From NCBI GenBank assembly GCA_021787335.1, contig JAJYMC010000033.1:1-64000 (forward strand): a DNA stretch of 64,000 nucleotides, written 5' to 3'. Below are positions 44,468-52,252 of this stretch, one piece after another. A program made the position numbers and the translations under genes. Positions within the stretch are counted from its first letter, which is position 1; the number at the start of each line of letters is the position of its first letter. The notes beneath the pieces were generated by a model. It did no database searches. It was given only the letters and a program-made list of their open reading frames with translations, and was not told the origin of the DNA. The stretch comes from Bacillota bacterium. GTDB lineage: Bacteria > Bacillota > Sulfobacillia > JAJYWN01 > JAJZPE01.

Positions 44468-45297
44468 CGCTCTCCCCCCAGCACGAAACGTTCGATGGCG
44501 GCGGCCAGGCCGCCCTCGCCGGTGGACCCGGTGACATGGTCGGCGCGGGCCTTGACCTCGTCGGGGGCCGAACCCATGGCCACACCGACCCCGGCGTACT
44601 CTAACATGTCCAGATCGTTGAAAGAGTCGCCGACGGCCAGAATCTCGTCCCTGGCCACACCCATCCCCCGGGCCAGAGCGCCGAGGGCTTTACTCTTGGA
44701 TACGTCCGGATTCATCATTTCCAGGAAGTAAGGATAAGAAGTCACGGCATAGAGGTCTTTCCCGAAGCGCTCGCCGACCGCCCGCTTGAGGTCCTGGATC
44801 TTCGTCTCCTCATCGACGACCAGCATCTTCGTGGGCCGCCGGGTCGCGTCCCGGCCGAGGTAGGCGACTAGGTCGCCGACCGGATGGGCCTCGACGCCGG
44901 CGATGGTCATGTAGAACTGGGCCCTGTCGTTCACCTCCGACACGATGAGCTGGTCATCGACATAGAGGTTGAGGCTGTAGCCCAGGCCGGCGGCCAGTTC
45001 GGCCACCCCGCGGGCGACCGGCAGGTCGACCGGCAGATGGAAGTATGTGTGGGCGGTGACGGCCGTCCTTATCAGCGCGCCGTTGTAGGCCACGATGGGC
45101 ATGTCCCCCAGGCCGAGCTGCTCGGCGTACTTCCTCGCGGACGTAAACATGCGGCCGGTCACGATGGTCACGCGACGGCCGCTCGCAAGGACTTCCTTCA
45201 GGACGGTGATGGTCGACGGGTGGATGCTCAGGTCCTTGTCGAGGACCGTCCCGTCGAGGTCGAGGGCGATGAGCCGGATGTCAGCCTTGGATGACGT
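44464..45297 (-). CDS. Cof-type HAD phosphatase with no canonical start codon
   Basis: 277 aa if started at ACG 45297. The HAD nucleophile motif LIALDLDGTVLD is only present upstream of the first ordinary start (GTG 45171), so that start would give a dead enzyme. Later motifs: TIVTGRMFTSAR (II), the K in motif III region, and AVGDSFNDLDMLEYAGVGVAMG (IV). In the frame between the upstream TAG (45333-45331) and the motif there is no ATG, GTG, TTG or CTG; ACG 45297 is 8 bases after GGGAGGG, and ATC codons follow. The same frame is continuous with the upstream small membrane gene across that gene's TAG stop. Confidence 0.85.
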   Translation of the reverse strand, partial: TSSKADIRLIALDLDGTVLDKDLSIHPSTITVLKEVLASGRRVTIVTGRMFTSARKYAEQLGLGDMPIVAYNGALIRTAVTAHTYFHLPVDLPVARGVAELAAGLGYSLNLYVDDQLIVSEVNDRAQFYMTIAGVEAHPVGDLVAYLGRDATRRPTKMLVVDEETKIQDLKRAVGERFGKDLYAVTSYPYFLEMMNPDVSKSKALGALARGMGVARDEILAVGDSFNDLDMLEYAGVGVAMGSAPDEVKARADHVTGSTGEGGLAAAIERFVLGGER

Positions 45298-45330
45298 GGG
45301 CGAGTCCCTCCCGGCGGTGCCGGGCCTGCT

Positions 45331-45687
45331 CTAGCGGCGCCGCCCGACCACCAGGGAGGTCAGGACGGCGCTGATGACCGACAGGACGATGGCCCCCCAG
45401 AAGGCGGCCCCGAACCCGCGGACCTCGAACCCCAGGGGCAGGGTCGACACGGCCCATAACAGCAGGGCGTTGATGACCAACGTGAAGAGCCCCAGGGTGA
45501 GGAACCGGATGGGCAGGGTCAGGAAGAGCAGGACCGGGCGGATGGTGGCGTTGACGATGCCGATGACCGCCGCCGCCCACAGGGCGGCGACGAAGTCACG
45601 GACCACGATGCCTGAAATCAGATAGCTCGTGGCCAGGAGGGCCAGGGCGTTCAGCACCCAGCGGATGATGAGGTCCAATACACGCAC
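45331..45687 (-). CDS. phage holin family 4-like (Phage_holin_4_2) small membrane protein
   Basis: 118 aa with four membrane helices and short loops: LIIRWVLNALALLATSYLI, VAALWAAAVIGIVNATIRP (the conserved N-A-x-I-R-P), LFLTLPIRFLTLGLFTLVI, FWGAIVLSVISAVLTSLVV. Family members are chromosomal in many bacteria and have no proven lytic role. It ends in TAG, after which the same frame runs on into the HAD gene. Confidence 0.88.
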   Translation of the reverse strand: MRVLDLIIRWVLNALALLATSYLISGIVVRDFVAALWAAAVIGIVNATIRPVLLFLTLPIRFLTLGLFTLVINALLLWAVSTLPLGFEVRGFGAAFWGAIVLSVISAVLTSLVVGRRR

Positions 45688-45750
45688 CCCCCCTGATACT
45701 ATTTCGTCACCGCCAGGTCGGCCCCTGCTCGCCCAAAACCTATCCCGGAC

Positions 45751-46620
45751 TCAATGGAAGGCCAGGTTACCCGAAGTCTTCACGTCGCGCTCGATCTTCC
45801 TGAAGATGAGGTGCCCGGCGGCGACAAAGATGACCATGACCCCCAGTAGGATGGCGATCTCGATGGCCGGGGGAAGGAGGGTCGTCGTCCCCAAGAGATA
45901 ACCCCGGATGGCGTCCATGCCGTAGGTCAGCGGGATCATCAGGGACACGGTCAGGAGGATCCGTGGCAGCACCCGCACCGGGAACTGCGAACCGCTCAGG
46001 AGCTGGACCGCGTAGTTGGTCATGTCGATGACGTTGTTGGCGTTGTTGGTCACCAGGACCAGCGCCGCGATGCCAAACCCCAGGCCGTAGAGGCCGATGA
46101 GGACCGGGATCATGGTCAGCACGGCCGGCAGGAGGTAGCCGGTGAAGGAGAAGCGGAAGAGCGCCCAGGCGAGGCCCATGATGCAGAGGCTCTCGAAGGT
46201 CGTGAAGGCCAGCGACCAGAGGGAGCGCCCGACGAGCTGGACGATGACGGGCGCGGGGGTCAGCCAGTTGGTCTCGAGGACCCCCTGCCACATCTCCTGG
46301 CGAAGGGTGAACCCCATGCCCCACATGACCGAGCCGACGTACGAGCTGACCACCGCCCCGGCGATGAAGAAGGCGATGTAGTCGGAGGTCCCGGTGTAGG
46401 CCGCCAACCCCTCATTGCGGCCCCCGACCGAGAAGGCCTGAGCCATGAAGATGATTGGTAGGCCCCAGACGAACGGGTCGAGCAATGAGAAGACGAGGTT
46501 CAGCGGGTACCGGAAGTAGGCGATGAAGTCCCGCCGGAAGATGGCCCGGACGACGAGCCAGTGACGAGCCAGGGCGGAGGGCCCGGCGGAGGGCTTCGCG
46601 CGGACTTCGTTCGTATCCAT
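45751..46620 (-). CDS. ABC-2 family transporter permease
   Basis: 289 aa with six helices; the first cytoplasmic part (RAIFRRDFIAYFRYPLNLVF) and the TNWLTPAPVIVQLVGRSLW coupling segment are typical of ABC-2 permeases. It is similar over its length to the product of the preceding gene, so the pair would form a heterodimer. The start ATG overlaps the stop of that gene (TGATG). Confidence 0.88.
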   Translation of the reverse strand: MDTNEVRAKPSAGPSALARHWLVVRAIFRRDFIAYFRYPLNLVFSLLDPFVWGLPIIFMAQAFSVGGRNEGLAAYTGTSDYIAFFIAGAVVSSYVGSVMWGMGFTLRQEMWQGVLETNWLTPAPVIVQLVGRSLWSLAFTTFESLCIMGLAWALFRFSFTGYLLPAVLTMIPVLIGLYGLGFGIAALVLVTNNANNVIDMTNYAVQLLSGSQFPVRVLPRILLTVSLMIPLTYGMDAIRGYLLGTTTLLPPAIEIAILLGVMVIFVAAGHLIFRKIERDVKTSGNLAFH

Positions 46621-47489
46621 CAGTATTCCCCCAATGTGCCCTGGCTTCGAATCGTCCGTTCAGTGGCCCGGAAGGTGACCAGGCCACCGACCAGGAGGGC
46701 CAGCCCGGAGACCAGCAGGAAGACCAGGTCTCCGCTTATCGCCGCCCACCCTTGGCCGGCGACCACGGCCCGGGTGGCCTTGATCGAGTGGGTCAGGGGC
46801 AGCCAGAAAGAGACCGACTGCATCCAGAGCGGGAGGACGGCGATGGGATAGGACATCCCGCAGAAGATCATCATCGTCCCGCGGACCACGTTGACCGCCT
46901 ACTGGATCTCCTTGGCCCGCAGGACCAGGCTGGCGAAGATGAAGCCCAGCCCATAGACGCTCGGCAAGGACGCCACGAGGACGAGCGCCAAGAGGAGAGG
47001 GCTGCCGTGAACGCGGAAGCCATAGAGGAAGTAGAACTCGATCCCGCCGACGACGAGGAAGTAGGTCCACTGCGCGACGTCGGACAGGAGGCTGCCGGCC
47101 AGGACGAACCATTTCGGGACCGGCGCCAGCCAGTTGGCCTCGAGCGTCCCCCGCTGCTGCTCAGTGCGGAGGGTCGTGCCGAAGTTCCAGAGCATCGTAT
47201 TCAGCCACATCCAGAGGACGGTCCCGGTCAGGATGTAGCTCATGTAGTCCGAGGTGCCGGCGTACGCCAGGTAGGTGGCCATCCCTTCCCCGCTCGGCCC
47301 GGCCAGGGCCCGGGACGTGAAGACGTAGCCCAGCGGGAAGAGCGAGGGCCAGATGAGCATGGCGATGAACCATGACGGGTAACGGATGAAGATCTTCAGG
47401 TCTCGCCAGGCGGCCGCCCAGATGGCCGCGGCCAGCGACGGCCGGCGGAAGGCCGCCGGCCGCAAGGTCGCCGCGCTAATGGTCGACAT
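46620..47489 (-). pseudogene. ABC-2 family transporter permease interrupted by an in-frame TAG
   Basis: The first 196 codons encode helices 1-4 (LKIFIRYPSWFIAMLIWP at about 34-51, LEANWLAPVPKWFVLAG). Codon 197 (46901-46899) is TAG, directly after ...RAKEIQ. The same frame continues with AVNVVRGTMMIFCGMSYPI and the last two helices to the TGA at 46620-46622, without further damage. Counting the TAG as a residue gives 288 aa, the same size as the partner permease. A truncated product would lack the last two helices. Nonsense mutation, assembly error or suppression are possible. Confidence 0.85.
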
Positions 47490-47501
47490 TTGCTCCACCC
47501 C

Positions 47502-48575
47502 TCAGTCCCGGAGCGATTTGCCGGTCAGCTGGATGAACACGTCCTCGAGGGACGCTTCCTTGACCGTCAGGTTCTGCACGCTGTTGCCCTGTTCCAGGTA
47601 CGCCTTGATGACCGTGCCGACGCTGACTTCCAAAGGCAGGTGGATGACGACCCGCCAGGTCTCCCCGTCGGGCGGGCGCTGCGCGCTCCAGCTGGAGATG
47701 AGCCCGGCGGCCTTGAGGGTCTGGCCGAATTCGTCGCGCCACTCCCCGGCCTCGAGCTCGACCACACGCACCTGCCTGAGCTCGCGCTTCAGGTGGTCGG
47801 GGGAGTCGAGGGCGATGACCTTCCCGTGGTCGATGATGGCCACGCGGTCCGAGAGGAAGTCGGCCTCCTCCATGTAGTGCGTGGTCAGGAGGACGGTCTT
47901 CCCCTCGCTCTTGAGCTCCAGGATGAGCTCGCGGAGGTTCCGCGCGGCCTGCGGGTCCAGGCCGGCCGTGGGCTCGTCGAGGATGAGGACCTCCGGTTCA
48001 TGGAGGAGGGCCCGGGCGAGGGCGATTCGCCGCTTCATCCCCGTCGAGTACTTCTCGACCGTCTCGTCGGCCCGCTGAGACAGCTGAAACCGCTCGAGCA
48101 GGTCGCTTATCTTCTTGGTCAGGCGGGGCCCGGACAGGCCGTAGAGGGCCCCGAAGTACTGCAGGTTCTCGCGGCCGGTGAGCTTCCAGTAGACACAACG
48201 CTCGCCCGACAGGACCGTACCGATGCGGGAGAGCACCTTGGCCGGCTCCTTCTCGACCTCGAGCCCCTGGACGAGGACCCGCCCCGAGGTCGGCCGGAGC
48301 AGCGTCGAGAGCATCTTGATGGTCGTCGTCTTACCGGCCCCGTTCGGGCCGAGCAGGCCGAAGACCTCGCCCTGGGGGACGGAGAAGCTCACACCGTCCA
48401 CGGCAACAATGGTCTTGGCGCCGTTGGAGCCGTTGGCGCCGTCACCGCCATTCGTGCCGTCGGCCGCCCCGTTCTCCGGTCGACGGCTCTTCCGGAAGAC
48501 CTTGAACAGACTCCGCTTTGGCTTCGAGCGAAACTCCTTGCGCAGGTCTTCGACGACCAGCGCCGGAACAGACAT
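47502..48575 (-). CDS. ABC transporter ATP-binding protein (daunorubicin/exporter type)
   Basis: 357 aa. Walker A GPNGAGKTTTIKMLSTLL, Q-loop IGTVLSGERCVYWKLTGREN, signature KYSTGMKRRIALARALL, Walker B VLILDEPTAGLDP, LTTHYMEEADFLSDRVAI. An unusual insert of about 30 residues, basic then Gly/Asn-rich (NGGDGANGSNG), lies between the first strand and the rest of the ATP-binding core (about 14-55). It forms an exporter with the two permeases downstream. GGGGGTGG precedes ATG 48575. Confidence 0.92.
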   Translation of the reverse strand: MSVPALVVEDLRKEFRSKPKRSLFKVFRKSRRPENGAADGTNGGDGANGSNGAKTIVAVDGVSFSVPQGEVFGLLGPNGAGKTTTIKMLSTLLRPTSGRVLVQGLEVEKEPAKVLSRIGTVLSGERCVYWKLTGRENLQYFGALYGLSGPRLTKKISDLLERFQLSQRADETVEKYSTGMKRRIALARALLHEPEVLILDEPTAGLDPQAARNLRELILELKSEGKTVLLTTHYMEEADFLSDRVAIIDHGKVIALDSPDHLKRELRQVRVVELEAGEWRDEFGQTLKAAGLISSWSAQRPPDGETWRVVIHLPLEVSVGTVIKAYLEQGNSVQNLTVKEASLEDVFIQLTGKSLRD

Positions 48576-48640
48576 GGCGGACCACCCCCTGAGACCCTAT
48601 GGGACAGCTATCTGTGACGACCGGCGGCCGAGCCTCGGCT

Positions 48641-49000
48641 TCAGTCGACGTAGATCTCGACGTGGTCGCCGCTCTCCTCGTCGTTGATGTCGACGATCTT
48701 GCCCTGCGCGCCGGACTTGATGGCGGCCACCAGTTCGTCGACGTTGACGCCCTTGAGATAATCGGCGTTCTTGGGAACGAACCTCAAGGCCACATCGATG
48801 AGGGACAGCGGGAGGTTGACGTTGACCGTGGCCCGCCCGGACTTGGTCTCATAGACCTTGATCCGCAGGAAGTGGGCCTCGCGCCCGGTGGCCTCGGCGA
48901 CCTGCGTGGTCTCAACGGCCGAGAGGAGCTTCGCCCCTTCTTCGGCGCTGATCTTGCCGCTCTCGATCATCTTCAGGATTTGCAGCCGTTCCTCGTTCAT
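48641..49000 (-). CDS. SHOCT-like module protein, 119 aa
   Basis: Residues 3-30 form the two-helix module (LQILKMIESGKISAEEGAKL then LLSAVE) shared by six proteins of this operon. The remainder is beta-rich and ends in VDINDEESGDHVEIYVD. Similar proteins accompany DUF4097/YvlB genes in Firmicutes, with no known activity. A good GGAGG site precedes ATG 49000. It is the last gene of the DUF2089 operon, 65 bases before the exporter ATPase gene, which may be in the same transcript. Confidence 0.8.
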   Translation of the reverse strand: MNEERLQILKMIESGKISAEEGAKLLSAVETTQVAEATGREAHFLRIKVYETKSGRATVNVNLPLSLIDVALRFVPKNADYLKGVNVDELVAAIKSGAQGKIVDINDEESGDHVEIYVD

Positions 49001-49019
49001 CTGGGCTACCTCCTCTGTT

Positions 49020-49469
49020 TCATCTCAACCAGATTTCGACCCGCGTTCCGCGCCCGTCGTTCACCTCGACCAGCGGCCCGACGGCCACCAGGCTCTGGCG
49101 GACAGCCCTGATGATCGCTCGGAGCTGGGATGGGGTCAGTTCGAAGTCGTTCCCCAGACCCCACCGACGACGGCCGTACCCGTGCTGGCGCGTTCCCCAC
49201 CGCATCGCCCTTGGGGCGATCCAGCCCGCCATGGACAGACCTCCATGGACGAGGAACATGGGTAACCAGATGTTGAACCGTCGCCTCGCCCCGGCTTCGG
49301 CGATGCGGATCCCGAGCCAGTGGGCCGGCCGCGGGCGTTCCCGCCGCTCCAGTCGCCGCCGCTCCACCTCTCGATTGGTGCGCCAGCGTTCCAACTCGCG
49401 CAGGCCGGCGTCGACGGTCAGCTTCCCCGAGTCGATGGCGGCGACGACCTCTCTCACTTTCGGACTCAT
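49020..49469 (-). CDS. SHOCT-like module protein with hydrophobic middle, 149 aa
   Basis: Not recognised as a named family. ATG 49469 is chosen (GAGGGGATG upstream). The N-terminus VREVVAAIDSGKLTVDAGLR repeats the operon's helical module; a very basic stretch (RRRLERRERPRP) and a moderately hydrophobic segment (FNIWLPMFLVHGGLSMAGW) follow. The C-terminus VGPLVEVNDGRGTRVEIWLR resembles that of the neighbouring 119-aa protein (DINDEESGDHVEIYVD), which points to common descent. It may associate with the membrane. Confidence 0.7.
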   Translation of the reverse strand: MSPKVREVVAAIDSGKLTVDAGLRELERWRTNREVERRRLERRERPRPAHWLGIRIAEAGARRRFNIWLPMFLVHGGLSMAGWIAPRAMRWGTRQHGYGRRRWGLGNDFELTPSQLRAIIRAVRQSLVAVGPLVEVNDGRGTRVEIWLR

Positions 49470-49497
49470 GGAGTCATCCCCTCGCCGTTCATCCGGT

Positions 49498-50616
49498 TCA
49501 TTCAGGCTCTTCCTCTTCCAGCGCACGGAGCAGTTCCTCGGCCGCTTCCGGGGTGAGCCGCTTCTCTTCCACCATCTTCAGGATCTTGGCGATGTCCTCG
49601 TCGGCCGCGCGGGTGGCCGGTGCGCTTGGGACGGCAGGTTCCGCGGCCCACGCGCGTGAGTCGGTGAGCGGCTCGGCCGGCGCCGGCGCGAACCCCGGCT
49701 TCACCATGATGTCGCCGAGCCCGGAGCGGCAGATGATGCGGCATGAGGACCGGCCGAGGACGCCCCGCAGGAGGCCGCGCTCGGCGAATCGGTTGAGCAA
49801 CGGGAGGTCACATTCGGCCCGGCCGGCATTGGTCTCGAGGTCCAGCTCGGCCCCTGCACCGGCCGGCACGGTGACCTCGATCCGCCCGGATGCAGTGTCG
49901 AACTTGTACCGACCATCGAGTCGCGGATCGAAGTCCGCGGTGATGACGCCCCGCCCGGTGTCGACGTGGATCTGCCGCGCCTCCACCCTGGACAGATGGA
50001 CATCCCCGGTACCCGTATCAATCTCGATGTCCCCGCGGACCGCGGCGGCCTGGACGGGCCCCGACCCCGTGTCCACATGGACTTCACCATCAACCCCGAT
50101 GATCTCGACGCGGCCGCTGCCCGTATCGACCACGACCGGCCCGCCGGCGTCCTCGACGACGACGTTCCCCGAGCCCGTGTCAACGTGGACACCGGGCCCG
50201 ACCCAACTGAGGGCCACGTCACCGGAGGCCACGTCGACTTCGACGAAGCCCTCCACCCGCTCGACGCTGACACCCCCGCTGGCCGTGTCGATCTTGACCC
50301 GCGTCGACCGCGGGACCGTGATCTCCAGGTCGACCCGCGTCCCGGTCGCCGACCCGAAGAGGCCCCGCGGCGCCCCGGCGTCCACCTCCAGCCTGGACCC
50401 GTGGAGATGAGCCCTCAGGGTCAACCGGTCCAGCCGGCGACGCGCCTCATCCTCGCTGAGACCCTGGGCCCGCTTGGTCCCGCGGACGCGGGCCTCATCG
50501 CGGTCCCAGGAGGTCACGTCGACCCGTCCGACGTCCTGGTCGACCTCGAGCCGCCCCCCGGAACGGAGCGGGAAGACCTGTTCCCACACATCGGTGCGCT
50601 CGAGCCTATCGCTCAT
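49498..50616 (-). CDS. DUF4097 beta-repeat protein with C-terminal SHOCT-like module
   Basis: 372 aa. The central region is a run of short beta strands with repeated VDTGSG/IDTGTG turns (at least six), the DUF4097 beta-helix pattern. No signal peptide or membrane helix is present, so it is probably cytoplasmic or membrane-peripheral. Residues about 341-366 (IAKILKMVEEKRLTPEAAEE) carry the helical module, here at the C-terminus rather than the N-terminus. GGAGGG precedes ATG 50616. Relatives such as LiaX and YvlB act in envelope stress responses. Confidence 0.85.
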   Translation of the reverse strand: MSDRLERTDVWEQVFPLRSGGRLEVDQDVGRVDVTSWDRDEARVRGTKRAQGLSEDEARRRLDRLTLRAHLHGSRLEVDAGAPRGLFGSATGTRVDLEITVPRSTRVKIDTASGGVSVERVEGFVEVDVASGDVALSWVGPGVHVDTGSGNVVVEDAGGPVVVDTGSGRVEIIGVDGEVHVDTGSGPVQAAAVRGDIEIDTGTGDVHLSRVEARQIHVDTGRGVITADFDPRLDGRYKFDTASGRIEVTVPAGAGAELDLETNAGRAECDLPLLNRFAERGLLRGVLGRSSCRIICRSGLGDIMVKPGFAPAPAEPLTDSRAWAAEPAVPSAPATRAADEDIAKILKMVEEKRLTPEAAEELLRALEEEEPE

Positions 50617-50664
50617 CTTCGCCTACCCTCCCGCGGGCAGACCTTGTTCCCCTGATGGGCCGGC

Positions 50665-50973
50665 TCAACGTCTGACGAAGCTGCCGATCACGGCCGCGAC
50701 GCCCAGGGCCCCCAGGGTGAGGAAGCACGTCGCCCAGAACCCGAAGTGGAAGTAGATGCCGGCGAAGATGCCGCCGCCGATGGCCAGCATCATCAGACCG
50801 TCGGCGAAGTGATGCCCGTCGAACCACCGGTGCTCGTCGGCGCGGTACAGGCCGCTCTTGATGAGGGCCAGGGTCTTGAGATGACCCAGCACCGCCAGGG
50901 CCAAGAAGAAGCCGAGGACCGAGAAGAAGATCGTCAGGAACAGTTGTGTGTTGGTGACCATGAATTCGACCAT
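50665..50973 (-). CDS. small membrane protein with three helices, 102 aa
   Basis: Not recognised. Hydrophobic segments at about 10-33 (LFLTIFFSVLGFFLALAVLG), 58-75 (MMLAIGGGIFAGIYFHFG) and 79-98 (TCFLTLGALGVAAVIGSFV), joined by a loop holding DEHRWFDGHHF. The His-rich loop could bind metal but this is speculation. GGAGGGGAG precedes ATG 50973. It lies between two DUF4097 genes and is the only clear integral membrane protein of this operon. Confidence 0.7.
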   Translation of the reverse strand: MVEFMVTNTQLFLTIFFSVLGFFLALAVLGHLKTLALIKSGLYRADEHRWFDGHHFADGLMMLAIGGGIFAGIYFHFGFWATCFLTLGALGVAAVIGSFVRR

Positions 50974-51104
50974 TGTCCGTCTCCCCTCCGTATGAACCCT
51001 CTGGTCTGTCTCTGGTTATGGCTCGGCGCGGGCCGAAGCGCCTTCACGGGCTGTTCGGGCGCTCCGGCCCGGCCGTTCACACATGTTCTCCCCGCCGCCG
51101 GGGC

Positions 51105-52151
51105 TCAGACCGATCGGCTGACGACCACGGACCCGTTCGAGGTCCGGGCCGAGATGTAGATGCGGCGGGCTTTACCGTCGAACCCGGTGGTCCGGGCCTT
51201 GGACCTGCGGTGGCCCATCTGCCGCTCGTGGACGCTGTACTCGAGGTCGGGCAACTCCAGCTCGACGTGGCCCATCGAGGTCGAGGCGTCGATGTCGTAG
51301 CCGCTGTCGGCCTGCTCGTCCGGGCGGACCCGGATGCTGCCGTTGGAGGTCCGGAGCTGGAGGCGACTTTCGCCGCCTGAAGCGCCGAAGGGGACCACGG
51401 TGATCGAGCCGTTGGAGGTATCCGCGTCCAGGTCGCGGGCTGAGCAGTTGGCGATGATGCGGCCGTTGGACGTTCGCAGCCGGACCTTCTCGCCGGTCGA
51501 ACGCTCGCAGACGACGCGGCCGTTAGAGGTCTGGGCCTCGACGACCTCGGTCCGCAGGCCGTCCAGCTCGATGCGGCCGTTGGCGGTGCGTAGGTCCAGC
51601 CGGTACAGATGACTGGTCGGCAGGCTCAACTCGGCGGCCACTCCGCTGTTGTTCCACCCGCTGATGCGGGACTCGAGGACGAGTCCGGTGGGCGTGGCCG
51701 TGAAGCGGACCATCTCCTGAGCCCGGCGCCGCGCCTCTTCCTCGCCGGGACCACGCAGGCTCTTGATCACCCTCAGGTGGTAGTCCGGGCGGTCCCAGCC
51801 CTTGAGGACCAGGCGACCGTTGGATGTGTTCATCTGGATGGTCACCGGCCGGCCCTCAGTCGGCTCGAACCGGCCCCCATGCTCTTCCTCGAACTTGTAG
51901 GTCTCACCGAAGAGACCGAACCGGAGATTGATGCCGCCGAAGCCGTCGATGACATCCTCCAGGATGGACTTGGGTCGTGGACCGCGATCCTGATCCCACT
52001 CCTCGCGGGGTGGCGCCTGAGCCCCCGAGCCGGCCCGCGGGCCGGCTTCCTTGGCCGGTTGCCCCAGAGCCTTTAGAAGCTCCACGCCTTCCTGAGGGGT
52101 GATCTTCCCCTCCTGGACCATCTTCAGGATAGCCATTCGTTCCTCTTGCAT
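51105..52151 (-). CDS. DUF4097 protein with N-terminal SHOCT-like module (YvlB-like)
   Basis: 348 aa. Residues 4-31 are the helical module (RMAILKMVQEGKITPQEGVE); a Pro/Gly-rich linker follows, then the DUF4097 domain with repeated TSNGR/TSNGS turns about every 20 residues, and a final ISARTSNGSVVVSRS strand. This N-terminal module plus DUF4097 order is that of Bacillus YvlB and enterococcal LiaX. GGAGGG precedes ATG 52151. Confidence 0.88.
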   Translation of the reverse strand: MQEERMAILKMVQEGKITPQEGVELLKALGQPAKEAGPRAGSGAQAPPREEWDQDRGPRPKSILEDVIDGFGGINLRFGLFGETYKFEEEHGGRFEPTEGRPVTIQMNTSNGRLVLKGWDRPDYHLRVIKSLRGPGEEEARRRAQEMVRFTATPTGLVLESRISGWNNSGVAAELSLPTSHLYRLDLRTANGRIELDGLRTEVVEAQTSNGRVVCERSTGEKVRLRTSNGRIIANCSARDLDADTSNGSITVVPFGASGGESRLQLRTSNGSIRVRPDEQADSGYDIDASTSMGHVELELPDLEYSVHERQMGHRRSKARTTGFDGKARRIYISARTSNGSVVVSRSV

Positions 52152-52252
52152 CTTTCAACCCTCCTAAGCTCCCGATGGCGGGTCTCTTCTCCCCTTCCCT
52201 CCATCGCTGGAGACTGTCAACCACGTCAAGCCAGGCTGCGGTTCACGGCGCG

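Noticed and set aside
45331-45687. Prophage remnant on the basis of a holin-like gene
   Set aside because: This holin family is widespread on chromosomes and no other phage gene is nearby.
32504-46901. Genome-wide reassignment of TAG to an amino acid
   Set aside because: TAG ends several intact genes of normal length here (SASP-like, hemerythrin, livK, livH, livF, holin-like, uvrA), so a general reassignment is excluded; only contextual decoding remains open.
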